Shown here piece by piece: positions 27,027 through 35,125 of a DNA stretch of 53,359 bases. Positions within the stretch are counted from its first letter, which is position 1. Every line of letters starts with the position of its first letter. Below the pieces are notes generated by a model, which was given only the letters and a program-made list of their open reading frames with translations, was not told the origin of the DNA and did not search any database. Both the position numbers and the translations under genes were made by a program. The DNA comes from JBEICQ01 sp046297395 (lineage in GTDB: Bacteria; Bacteroidota; Bacteroidia; UBA4408). The stretch lies in NCBI GenBank assembly GCA_046297395.1, contig JBKCNM010000068.1, positions 1 to 53,359 on the forward strand. Direction: 5' to 3'.

Positions 27027-29000
27027 TTACAAGATGACCCTTCCCTGTTTTTCAGCAAATTGCATTTTTACTTTGTCAAGGGTTATTTTCTGTTCGAGAA
27101 GTTTCATAAAATCTTCCCGGTTTTCTTCTGTAAGGGTTTTCTCCATTTCCTTGATGCGGTTCATCACATCCTGCATCATGTCCATCAGAATTTTTGTTTT
27201 TAGCGAAAAAAGGGCACCATAAACAGATTGTTTTAGCTTAATATTTTCAGTTTCTACAATGATGTTGTGTCTTTCCTCCCAGTGAGGACTCAACTCATAA
27301 GGTTCATGTAAAAAGTTAACCACCATTTGCTGAATCGATTGTTCGGGATGGTTGATCCATGACTGCCTGTTAAAGGTTTCGCCAGCGGATAGGGTTTTTG
27401 AAATTTCTTCAAAAAGGAATTGGTAGGCAGGATTACGGAACTGGATTTCATCATCTGCAACTTCACGCCAGATGACCTCAGCAACTGTAAATTCCTGCTC
27501 GCTTTCATCTTCCTCTCCTGTGGGGATACTGATTTTTTTTTCTCCATGGTTGAGCAGGATGCGGATGAGGTCTTTTTCCTGAAACTCGGTAGGGGATGTA
27601 TCCGGAAGAGGGGGTTGCTCTGTATGCAGGACAGGAGGGGGAAGCGTTTCAGTAGGATTTGGCTCCGAGGCAGATAGATTTTCAAATCGTTTTTTTTCTC
27701 TTCTGTTGCGCAGGAGTTTGTTTACCTCCATGTGCAGCATTTTTTCATCAGCCTCTAATTGTCTTGCGCAAGTATGCAAATACACCCCACGGGTAATAGG
27801 ATCGGGGATAAGGGAGATGGATTCAACAATTTCTCTGATCAGTTGTGCACGCTTGATGGGATCACCCTGCGTGTCTTGCAGAAGCAAATCGGTTTTAAAA
27901 CTGATAAAGTCGCGGGTGTTTGCACCGAGGTACTCCATCAATCCGGTATTGTTCATCTTACGGGAAAAACTATCAGGATCTTCACCATCAGGGAAAAGAA
28001 GAACCTTTACATTCATGCCTTCTTCCAGCACCATATCAATGCCACGGAATGAGGCCTTGATCCCTGCAAAATCTCCATCATACAGGATGGTGATGTTTTT
28101 GGTGAACCTGGATATTTGCCGAATCTGTTCTACGGTGAGTGAAGTGCCGGAAGAAGCCACCACATTTTCAATGCCGGCCTGCTGCATGCTGATTACATCG
28201 GTATAGCCTTCTACAAGATAGCAATTGTCATTGGCGATGATGGATTTTTTTGCAAGGTGCATTCCATAGAGCGTTCTGCTTTTTTGATACACCGGCGTTT
28301 CCGGAGAGTTTACATATTTGGCGATGTTTTTATCGCTGCGCAATGTGCGTCCTCCAAATCCAATGACCCGTGAAGAAAGATTGTAGATGGGGAAAATTAC
28401 CCTGCCTGCAAACCGATCATAATACCTGCCCTCTTTTTCGGAAACCAGTCCTGCCTTTACCATGTTTTCAGCAAGGTATCCGGCATCTATCGCAGCTTTG
28501 TAAAAGGCATTGCGGTTTTCGGGAGCATATCCAAGCCCAAAGCGGGTGATGGTTTCATGCGTAAATCCTCTCTCTACAAAATAACTGTATCCAATGGTAC
28601 GACCTTCTTCTTCCTGTAGTTGTTCAGCAAAATATTTTTGTGCGTAGGCAAGCACAGCCATCAGGCTTTCTCTCTCGTCGTGAGCTCGTTTTTCTTCCGG
28701 TGTCTCTTCTTTTTCTTCAACAGGTATGCCATATCTGAGGGCAAGTTTTTTGAGGGCCTCCGGATAGTTGAGCTGATCATGGTCCATCACAAAGCGCACC
28801 ACATCGCCGGCCTTTCCGCATCCAAAGCACTTATAAATGCCTTTGGCGGGAGATACGGTAAAAGAGGGGGTTCTTTCGGAGTGAAACGGACACAGCCCTA
28901 AAAGATTTACACCGCGTTTTTTAAGAACAACAACTTCTCCCACCACTTCTTCGACGCGGGCAACTTCTAAAATCTGCTGAATGGTAGCCTGAGGAATCAC
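27027..29000 (-). CDS. dnaG: DNA primase
   Basis: Makes RNA primers for replication. It has 657 residues with a GTG start at 29000. The zinc ribbon is Cys37, His40, Cys58 and Cys61 (LCPFHSERTPSF, KCFGCGKAGD). The RNA-polymerase core has the Toprim Glu264 in LVEGYTDVISMQ and the acidic DGDFAGIKA. The C-terminal helicase-interaction region (~430-657) is divergent with a Pro/Glu-rich linker near 450-475, as usual. It heads a four-gene run with rlmN; it is not next to rpoD or rpsU. Confidence 0.97.
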   Translation of the reverse strand: MIPQATIQQILEVARVEEVVGEVVVLKKRGVNLLGLCPFHSERTPSFTVSPAKGIYKCFGCGKAGDVVRFVMDHDQLNYPEALKKLALRYGIPVEEKEETPEEKRAHDERESLMAVLAYAQKYFAEQLQEEEGRTIGYSYFVERGFTHETITRFGLGYAPENRNAFYKAAIDAGYLAENMVKAGLVSEKEGRYYDRFAGRVIFPIYNLSSRVIGFGGRTLRSDKNIAKYVNSPETPVYQKSRTLYGMHLAKKSIIANDNCYLVEGYTDVISMQQAGIENVVASSGTSLTVEQIRQISRFTKNITILYDGDFAGIKASFRGIDMVLEEGMNVKVLLFPDGEDPDSFSRKMNNTGLMEYLGANTRDFISFKTDLLLQDTQGDPIKRAQLIREIVESISLIPDPITRGVYLHTCARQLEADEKMLHMEVNKLLRNRREKKRFENLSASEPNPTETLPPPVLHTEQPPLPDTSPTEFQEKDLIRILLNHGEKKISIPTGEEDESEQEFTVAEVIWREVADDEIQFRNPAYQFLFEEISKTLSAGETFNRQSWINHPEQSIQQMVVNFLHEPYELSPHWEERHNIIVETENIKLKQSVYGALFSLKTKILMDMMQDVMNRIKEMEKTLTEENREDFMKLLEQKITLDKVKMQFAEKQGRVIL

Positions 29001-29393
29001 AAAAGAGAAAAAATGCAGATTAAAAAACGGATGAAAGGAAATTGTTTTTCAGACTCAATAGTACGAAAATTCAGCGAAAAAAGCTGTTCTGTGCGCGCTC
29101 AGTTTTATCAACATCATTCAAATACAGCATGTTTAATGAGTATGCATGTCCCACAAGCTCACCAAATGAAAAACCCGAATGTAAATAATCAGTAGTTTTT
29201 TCTATGGCGATGGGCCAAAAGAAAACCTATACTCTACATAACATTATGAAACAGGTAAGGATAGATGAGCCAATTTAATGACCGCGTTTATATCTCATTA
29301 AATAGGCAAACTCTCTAGGTGTAAGAAATGCTTCTCTCATTGTTTTTTTTTATTCTTGTATTCTGTAACCCAAAATCAAACAAGCTTCCGTTT
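29001..29393. other. Intergenic region between dnaG and the FISUMP protein gene
   Basis: About 390 bases, AT-rich, with no credible gene. It must hold divergent promoters for dnaG and the + strand gene. The only structure I see is the 9-bp inverted repeat at 29273-29303. A poly-T tract lies at 29342-29351. Confidence 0.5.
29273..29303 (+). promoter_or_regulatory. 9-bp inverted repeat upstream of the FISUMP protein gene
   Basis: ATTTAATGA (29273-29281) and TCATTAAAT (29295-29303) are perfect complements around a 13-base spacer, centred about 105 bases before the start at 29394. It has the shape of an operator for a dimeric regulator; no T run follows, so a terminator is unlikely. Confidence 0.4.
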
Positions 29394-32300
29394 ATGAAAA
29401 AATGTATACGAATCACAGGATGTATTTTTACCATCATACATTTGTTATTTGCTCTTTCCTCTCCGGCACAACCTCCCTCTAAATTCACTTACCAGGCAGT
29501 GGTGCGTAATGCATCCAATGTCATTCTGGTGAATCAAAATATAGGTGTACGCATCAGTATCCTTCAAGCCTCTGCTACAGGTACAGCAGTATTTACAGAA
29601 ACCCATACTGCCACTACCAACACCAACGGGTTACTTCAATTACAGATAGGAACAGGAACAGTAGTATCGGGAAGTTTGGCAAGCATTCAGTGGGCAAACG
29701 GTCCCTTCTTTGTTCGCTCGGAGACCGATCCTTCCGGAGGAACAAATTACAGCATCGTTAGTACACAGCAATTGCAAAGTGTTCCTTATGCGCAATATTC
29801 GGGAAATGGGTTTTCCGGACTCTCGTCGGTTGGTGATACCCTTTTTCTTGGCAACGGCCATCACCTGATATTCCCGGGTGCATCACTGGCCAACAGCGGA
29901 GGACAAACAAACAACCCTGCACATAGTTGCGGGGCTTCCAATGTGCACAACCCTGCACTCACCTATGGGTACCTCACCGATCAGGATGGTCATTTGTATA
30001 AAACCATCTCTATTGGAACACAGGTATGGATGGCAGAAAATTTAAACACAGGGCATTACAGCAATGGAGATACTATTCCTGTAATCCCTAATTTTAATTC
30101 ATGGTCTGCTATATCATATGGGATATGCCATTGGTACGACCTGGATAGTGCAAACAATAATTGTCCTTATGGAAGATTATATAATTGGTACTCCATAGTA
30201 GATCCGCGCAATGTATGTCCTGTTGGCTGGCATGTGCCGACTGATAACGAATGGACAATTTTAGTTGATTACCTGGGTGGTGAAGAACTTGCAGGGGGCA
30301 GAATGAAGACTGTAGGAAATCAGTATTGGGATTTAGCTCTTGGATTTAATAGCAGCGGATTTTCCGCACTTCCTTCGGGATATACCAATGGTATTTTTCA
30401 AGATATCAGAAGAACTGCCTCCTGGTGGTCTTCTACACCCAACTCTTCCACGGATGCATGGTCAAGGGGTGTTTATTATTACACCAATGTGAGTGGTAGA
30501 GGCTATTCTGATATGAATCATGGCAACGCCATTCGATGCCTCAAAAATGCTTCCTCGCTTCAGGGTTTTATCAATAGCATAGGTTGCGGTTCGGCCATCA
30601 ACAGCGGAACGCCGGTTTCCGGATGGGAATCCATCGGGGTGAACAGCACGGTGTCATACACAGGCGGAAATGCAGGCAGCCACAACGGACAAACGGTTGC
30701 TTCAACAGGTGTTACAGGGCTTACCGCCTCATTACCCGCTGGTAATTTTGCCAATGGTGCAGGCAGCTTAACCTACACCATCAGTGGAACACCAAGCGGT
30801 CCCGGTACAGCAAGTTTTGCACTTCATATTGGCGGACAAACATGTGTTTTAAACAGAACGGTTCTTCTCGGTGGTACAATCACTTCCCTCAACTGTGATT
30901 CAGCCGCCAACAGCGGAAACATCATATTCGGTGAACCCGCTGTTGCGGTAAGTAGCACGATTCCCTATACAGGAGGAAACGGAGGAATTTATAACGGACA
31001 ATCTATCGCATCAACAGGTGTGGCGGGATTAACAGCTACCCTCACCGCAGGAACATTTGCTACCGGCGCAGGAAGTTTAACCTATACCATCAGTGGCACT
31101 GCCATTGCACCGGGCACTGCCATTTTTCCTTTGAGTATTGGCGGACAAACCTGCAACTTAAGCCTCACAGTGAATTTACCGCCCGCCAGCATAACAGCGC
31201 TTAATTGCAGTGCAGCCAATCAGAGTGGCAACCTGATTGAAGGGGTTGTTGCAAGTGGTGTAAGCATCAGTATTCCTTATACCGGTGGCAACGGAGGACC
31301 GTACAGCGGACAAACAGTTGCATCCACCGGAGTAAGCGGTCTATCAGCGACTTTAACAGCTGGGTATTTGGTTAACGGAGCCGGCAGTTTCACCTACAAT
31401 ATCATTGGTACAGCGGGTGCATCAGGCAATGCCAGTTTTCTTCTCAGCATTGGCGGACAATCCTGTACACTGAACCTTACCGTGAATTCATCGTTGGGAA
31501 GTATCACAGCACTCAACTGCAGTTCGGCTATTAACAACGGCATTCTCACTGAGGGGTCAACAGTGAACGGGGTGAGTTTTGTTGTACCCTACTCAGGCAG
31601 TAACGGAAGTTTATACAACGGACAAACTGTAAACTCCATCGATGTAAGCGGTTTAACAGCCACCTTGCCTGCAGATACATTTACCCTTGGCTCAGGCAAT
31701 TTAAGTTCTGTCCTATCAGGTACACCGCAAGGCAGTGGCATGGCTGTTTTTCTGCTTAATATAGGTGGTCAAAACTGCAGTCTGTCTGTAAATGTTCTTG
31801 CAGCCTCATCGCCAAGTTATCCTGCAAATGGCGTGTATTGTACAAATGGACCAACAACAGTGGTGGAGGTTATCAATCCAACAACCGGAAAAATTTGGAT
31901 GGACAGAAATTTGGGAGCCACACAAGTTGCAACAAGCAGTGCAGATACAGCCTCCTTTGGTGATTTATACCAATGGGGAAGACGGTCGGATGGGCATCAA
32001 TGCCGATATTCAGCAACCACAATTACATTAAGTAATACCGATCAACCCCCTCACGGAGATTTCATCCTTAACAGCTCCGGTTCTTTTGATTGGCGTTCAT
32101 CACAAAACAACAGTTTATGGCAAGGGGTAAGCGGAATAAACAATCCTTGTCCGAGTGGTTTTCGATTGCCCACCAACAATGAATTCACAGCGGAGCGCAC
32201 AAGCTGGAGCAGCAACAATGCTGCAGGTGCATTCGCCTCTCCACTGAAGTGGTCGATGGCCGGAAGCCGGGATGTTAATTTTGGCTCTCTCGTCAGCGTT

Positions 32301-32438
32301 GGTTCTTTTGGCCGATACTCCAGCAGCACCGTTTCAGGAACAAACATTCGGATATCTACCTTTAGCAGCAGCAGCGCCGGCAGTTCAAGCTCTGGCAGTC
32401 GATCTGCAGGTTATTCGGTGCGTTGCATCAAGAATTGA
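29394..32438 (+). CDS. Large secreted repeat protein between two FISUMP-like domains
   Basis: 1014 residues from the ATG at 29394, chosen because MKKCIRITG begins a clean signal peptide that ends in SSPAQ; the frame is open 22 codons earlier. After a Bacteroidota-type N-terminal segment (KFTYQAVVRNASNVILVNQNIGVRI) comes a FISUMP-like domain at ~195-385 (IGTQVWMAENLN, WHVPTDNEWTILVDYLG, GNAIRCLKN). Four beta-rich repeats of ~100-106 residues follow, then a second FISUMP-like domain (IWMDRNLGATQ, FRLPTNNEF, YSVRCIKN) to the C-terminus. There is no T9SS sorting domain, though two homologous domains at both ends might act in export or attachment. Function unknown; probably cell surface. Confidence 0.88.
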   Translation: MKKCIRITGCIFTIIHLLFALSSPAQPPSKFTYQAVVRNASNVILVNQNIGVRISILQASATGTAVFTETHTATTNTNGLLQLQIGTGTVVSGSLASIQWANGPFFVRSETDPSGGTNYSIVSTQQLQSVPYAQYSGNGFSGLSSVGDTLFLGNGHHLIFPGASLANSGGQTNNPAHSCGASNVHNPALTYGYLTDQDGHLYKTISIGTQVWMAENLNTGHYSNGDTIPVIPNFNSWSAISYGICHWYDLDSANNNCPYGRLYNWYSIVDPRNVCPVGWHVPTDNEWTILVDYLGGEELAGGRMKTVGNQYWDLALGFNSSGFSALPSGYTNGIFQDIRRTASWWSSTPNSSTDAWSRGVYYYTNVSGRGYSDMNHGNAIRCLKNASSLQGFINSIGCGSAINSGTPVSGWESIGVNSTVSYTGGNAGSHNGQTVASTGVTGLTASLPAGNFANGAGSLTYTISGTPSGPGTASFALHIGGQTCVLNRTVLLGGTITSLNCDSAANSGNIIFGEPAVAVSSTIPYTGGNGGIYNGQSIASTGVAGLTATLTAGTFATGAGSLTYTISGTAIAPGTAIFPLSIGGQTCNLSLTVNLPPASITALNCSAANQSGNLIEGVVASGVSISIPYTGGNGGPYSGQTVASTGVSGLSATLTAGYLVNGAGSFTYNIIGTAGASGNASFLLSIGGQSCTLNLTVNSSLGSITALNCSSAINNGILTEGSTVNGVSFVVPYSGSNGSLYNGQTVNSIDVSGLTATLPADTFTLGSGNLSSVLSGTPQGSGMAVFLLNIGGQNCSLSVNVLAASSPSYPANGVYCTNGPTTVVEVINPTTGKIWMDRNLGATQVATSSADTASFGDLYQWGRRSDGHQCRYSATTITLSNTDQPPHGDFILNSSGSFDWRSSQNNSLWQGVSGINNPCPSGFRLPTNNEFTAERTSWSSNNAAGAFASPLKWSMAGSRDVNFGSLVSVGSFGRYSSSTVSGTNIRISTFSSSSAGSSSSGSRSAGYSVRCIKN
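30555..31800 (+). repeat. Four tandem ~312-bp coding repeats
   Basis: Units begin near 30555, 30871, 31186 and 31498. Each encodes a segment with the shared pattern ITALNC then IPYTGGNGG, GQTVASTGV, GLTATL, GAGSLTYTISGT and LSIGGQTC. Two cysteines per unit are conserved. Units 2 and 3 are most alike; unit 4 is the most diverged. Confidence 0.85.
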
Positions 32439-32638
32439 TAAAGCGATGTTACAAACAGGAGTCAGGATATTGGGCTTGCTTTTTTGAAGCTTCCTCTAAA
32501 GTGAAACCTGGAGCACATTCGCTAACATAGAAGCCCGGAGATGGGTTTCTATTGGAGCTCACATTTCTATACCTGCCTAAACAGATTAGTATGATGTAAA
32601 GTCTGTGATGAGGAGTTTGTATAAAAACACCCTCTTCG

Positions 32639-32992
32639 TTACTTTTTCTGTAGTTCCATTTTCAGTCTTTCGTTTTCTTCCTCCAGCATTTTGATGTATT
32701 TGTCCTTAAAATGGTCAGAGTAAAAATTCATCTGTTCTGCCTTGGCGCCGGTAGCCTGAACGGTGGTGTTACTGGAAAGGTTAAAAATCTGCGAGGAATC
32801 AAAGCTGAGGAGTTGTGATAGTTCCACACCCAGAATATCGGCGATTTTCTTAGCCCTGGTAAGGGTTAGATCAATTTCGTTCCGTTCAATTTTGCTGTAT
32901 CCACTCAGGCTCATTTCCATTTCCTGAGCCATGCTCTCGCGGGTAATATTTTTCAGTTCCCTGAATTTTTTGATGGTATCTCCTATTTCCAT
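32639..32992 (-). CDS. XRE-family transcriptional regulator with C-terminal coiled coil
   Basis: 117 residues. An XRE helix-turn-helix domain covers ~6-62 (IKKFRELKNITRESMAQEM, SLSGYSKIERNEIDLTLTRAKKIADILGV), a strong match. The C-terminus (~92-117) is a short coiled coil (KYIKMLEEENERLKMELQKK), probably for dimerisation. It is divergent from the M43 protease gene with 260 bases between, which contain palindromes that could be its binding sites. About 200 bases between its stop and the previous gene hold nothing I recognise. Confidence 0.9.
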   Translation of the reverse strand: MEIGDTIKKFRELKNITRESMAQEMEMSLSGYSKIERNEIDLTLTRAKKIADILGVELSQLLSFDSSQIFNLSSNTTVQATGAKAEQMNFYSDHFKDKYIKMLEEENERLKMELQKK

Positions 32993-33042
32993 GATGCTTT
33001 CTGCTCCGCTAAAGTAGCAAATAAATAATTTATGTGGCCAAA

Positions 33043-33101
33043 TAATACTATTAGTAACAGATTAAGTAGTATTAAATAATTTTCTTTGTGAATAATTATT
33101 C
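33043..33101. promoter_or_regulatory. Palindromes between the XRE regulator and the metalloprotease gene
   Basis: TAATACTA (33043-33050) and TAGTATTA (33067-33074) are perfect complements around 16 bases. A second, uninterrupted 12-base palindrome, GAATAATTATTC, lies at 33090-33101. Both are 50-110 bases upstream of the regulator's start, a normal place for an autoregulator operator. Confidence 0.45.
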
Positions 33102-33114
33102 AAATTTAAAAATC

Positions 33115-33237
33115 ATGAATTCCGGCAAAAATAGCCTGGCCGGAGGAGTGTATAGGTGGAGCAGAACCCACGCAAAAAAACGGCCATACCCGATGGTGAA
33201 AAATTTGGGGGCGATAACCGAAAAGCCAAACGAGTAG
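33115..33237 (+). CDS. Possible 40-residue basic small protein in the protease leader
   Basis: ATG at 33115 opens a frame of 40 codons ending in TAG at 33235. The peptide is basic (about eight Lys/Arg) with RWSRTHAKKRPYP in the middle. It is in the same frame as the metalloprotease, whose TTG start follows five codons after the stop. It could be a small protein, a regulatory leader peptide or chance; no Shine-Dalgarno sequence is seen, though an A-rich stretch precedes it. Confidence 0.3.
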   Translation: MNSGKNSLAGGVYRWSRTHAKKRPYPMVKNLGAITEKPNE

Positions 33238-33252
33238 GAAACAAAAATTAGT

Positions 33253-34539
33253 TTGAAAAAAAAACTACAAATTACAATGCTTGCTGTATTTGCTTTCTTC
33301 GCACTGGTATTACATGCGCAACCACGCAAGTGTGCTACCATGCACAACTTGGAAAAAAAATTTTCCAAGGATCCCACGCTAAAGCAAAGAATGCTTGAAA
33401 ATGAGCAGGCAACCAGGGCTTGGATTTTAAATAATCCCCGCAGTAAAAGTGCAGATAGAAGAAGAGCTGTTATTACCATTCCAACCGTAGTGCATGTGAT
33501 TTGGAACGATTCATCCGAGAATGTTAGCGACAGTCAAATCAACTCCCAGATGGCTGTAATGAATGAGGATTTCAGACTCTTGAATGCAGATACGCTGGAT
33601 GATCAACATCCATTTAGGCAATTTGTTGCAGATGCAGAAATTGAATTTTGTCTGGCTCAACAAGACCCTGATGGAAATCCCACAGATGGGATTACACGGA
33701 CACAGACTTCAGTAGTTAGTTGGGATGATAACAATTTAGAGGATATTAAATCCACAGCGAATGGCGGTCAAGACAATTGGGATCCAACAAAATATTTGAA
33801 TATTTATGTTGTAAATCTTAGCGGTTCAACACTGGGCTTTGCCACTTTTCCGGATGAACTTGCCACTTCTCCGAATCTTGATGGGGTTGTTATCCGATAT
33901 GAAGCTTTTGGAACAGAAGGGACTGCAGGTACAGGAACTTTTTCTGCAAATAGTGGTGGCAGAACAGCCACTCACGAAGTAGGACACTGGTTAAACCTCA
34001 GGCATATTTGGGCAGACTCCTTGTGCGGCGACGATTTTGTACAAGATACAGAACCGGCAGAAGAAGCAAATTACGGTTGTCCCACTTTTCCTCACAGGGC
34101 AAATAACCAGTGCGGTTCGGGTGCAGATGGCGAGATGTATATGAATTACATGGACTATGTTGATGATGATTGCATGAATATGTTTACCATTGGACAAGCG
34201 GATAGAATGCAAGCAGCCCTAAATGGTCTTCGCTCAGGCTTGCTTACTTCAGATGGATGTGACCAGCCCAATGCAGCTAAAACCTTAGGCTTTACAAAGG
34301 CCATTTCGGTTTTCCCGAATCCCTGTACGAAGCAATTTACATTATCGCTTGACCTGAGCGGAGTGAAAACAGTTTCTGTAACACTTGTTGATATGCTCGG
34401 GGCCACTGTTAAAGAATATGGTATAATAACGAATACAAACACCTCATTTGATATTGATGATGTTTCAAGCGGAGTCTATTATCTAACTTTGAGAAACCAA
34501 ACTAATTTAGCCATTAAAAAACTATTTATCACTAAATAG
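33253..34539 (+). CDS. T9SS-secreted M43-family (pappalysin-like) zinc metalloprotease
   Basis: 428 residues. The start is TTG at 33253: it gives the lysine-rich signal peptide MKKKLQITMLAVFAFFA, whereas the next in-frame start, ATG at 33277, would remove its positive end, and a stop lies at 33235. The zinc site is HEVGHWLNLRH (His241, Glu242, His245, His251), with the Met-turn MNYMDY at 297-302 and several cysteines around the site, as in MEROPS M43. Residues ~350-428 are a T9SS type A sorting domain (ISVFPNPCTKQFTL to IKKLFITK). The protein is thus predicted to be secreted or attached to the cell surface and to cleave extracellular proteins. Confidence 0.94.
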   Translation: MKKKLQITMLAVFAFFALVLHAQPRKCATMHNLEKKFSKDPTLKQRMLENEQATRAWILNNPRSKSADRRRAVITIPTVVHVIWNDSSENVSDSQINSQMAVMNEDFRLLNADTLDDQHPFRQFVADAEIEFCLAQQDPDGNPTDGITRTQTSVVSWDDNNLEDIKSTANGGQDNWDPTKYLNIYVVNLSGSTLGFATFPDELATSPNLDGVVIRYEAFGTEGTAGTGTFSANSGGRTATHEVGHWLNLRHIWADSLCGDDFVQDTEPAEEANYGCPTFPHRANNQCGSGADGEMYMNYMDYVDDDCMNMFTIGQADRMQAALNGLRSGLLTSDGCDQPNAAKTLGFTKAISVFPNPCTKQFTLSLDLSGVKTVSVTLVDMLGATVKEYGIITNTNTSFDIDDVSSGVYYLTLRNQTNLAIKKLFITK

Positions 34540-34546
34540 TTTTATG

Positions 34547-34580
34547 CATCAGCGGGGTAATAATCCCCGCTGATGTTTTT
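34547..34580 (+). terminator. Rho-independent terminator after the metalloprotease
   Basis: TCAGCGGGG (34549-34557) and CCCCGCTGA (34565-34573) form a perfect 9-bp stem with a 7-base loop, followed by TGTTTTT. It starts about ten bases past the stop. Confidence 0.88.
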
Positions 34581-34591
34581 ACATTTATAGC

Positions 34592-34984
34592 ATGAAAACA
34601 CTTTTGTTTTTTTTCTCCATCATCGTATTGTACTCATGCAAGAATACATCGACAACAACCAAAAAAAACTTGTCTGAGAAGTCCCTGCAGGCCGAAAATA
34701 TTTGTCGATTTAATGTTTCTTTTATAAGCATTGGCTCCGGTACAGATAAAAATGCAAGACAATTATTTTTAGATTTTATCAAGGATTATGAAGTAAAAAA
34801 CAGCAAGAAATTGGTTGTCGATGTGGTTCCCTGGGGGCGAGAAGGAGAGGTTGATTATTGTTTCAAATTGACGGAATTAAAAGTTGATGATCAGCACAAA
34901 TTCATTCTTAACATCAAAGAACTGTTGAAACAATCCAAGCTTGTTCGTTACAGTGAAGATTCTCCCATCAGAAAAAATAAATAA
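34592..34984 (+). CDS. Small lipoprotein of unknown family (PWGREGEVD motif, copy 2)
   Basis: 130 residues. Lipoprotein signal MKTLLFFFSIIVLYSC with Cys16 in a good LYSC lipobox, then a Thr/Lys/Ser-rich linker. The mature domain shares, in order, SFISIGSGTD, a Phe-rich helix (FLDFIKDYEVKN), PWGREGEVDYC and a C-terminal helix (LLKQSKLVRY) with the gene at 8389-8784. Pairwise identity is roughly one third over the mature part, highest at the Trp-Gly-Arg-Glu-Gly-Glu block. Function unknown. It starts 12 bases after the protease terminator, so it probably has its own promoter or depends on readthrough. Confidence 0.82.
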   Translation: MKTLLFFFSIIVLYSCKNTSTTTKKNLSEKSLQAENICRFNVSFISIGSGTDKNARQLFLDFIKDYEVKNSKKLVVDVVPWGREGEVDYCFKLTELKVDDQHKFILNIKELLKQSKLVRYSEDSPIRKNK

Positions 34985-35125
34985 AACAAGCTATTTGCGT
35001 GAATAATGAAAGCGTTTACTTTTTTGTAAAGCAAAAAAGTTTGAGTGTAAAGGGCGACGCAGCAGGCAATGCCTGAGGGGTAAAGCACTTTTCATTCGTA
35101 GATATGATTATTTGATGCGCTTTTT

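Noticed and set aside
30555..31800. CRISPR array or DNA-level satellite
   Set aside because: The ~312-bp repeats are in frame, diverged, and encode beta-domain repeats.
34985..35125. GC-richer gap between lipoprotein and polA as an RNA gene
   Set aside because: Only a weak palindrome (CAGGC/GCCTG) was found; nothing supports a specific RNA.
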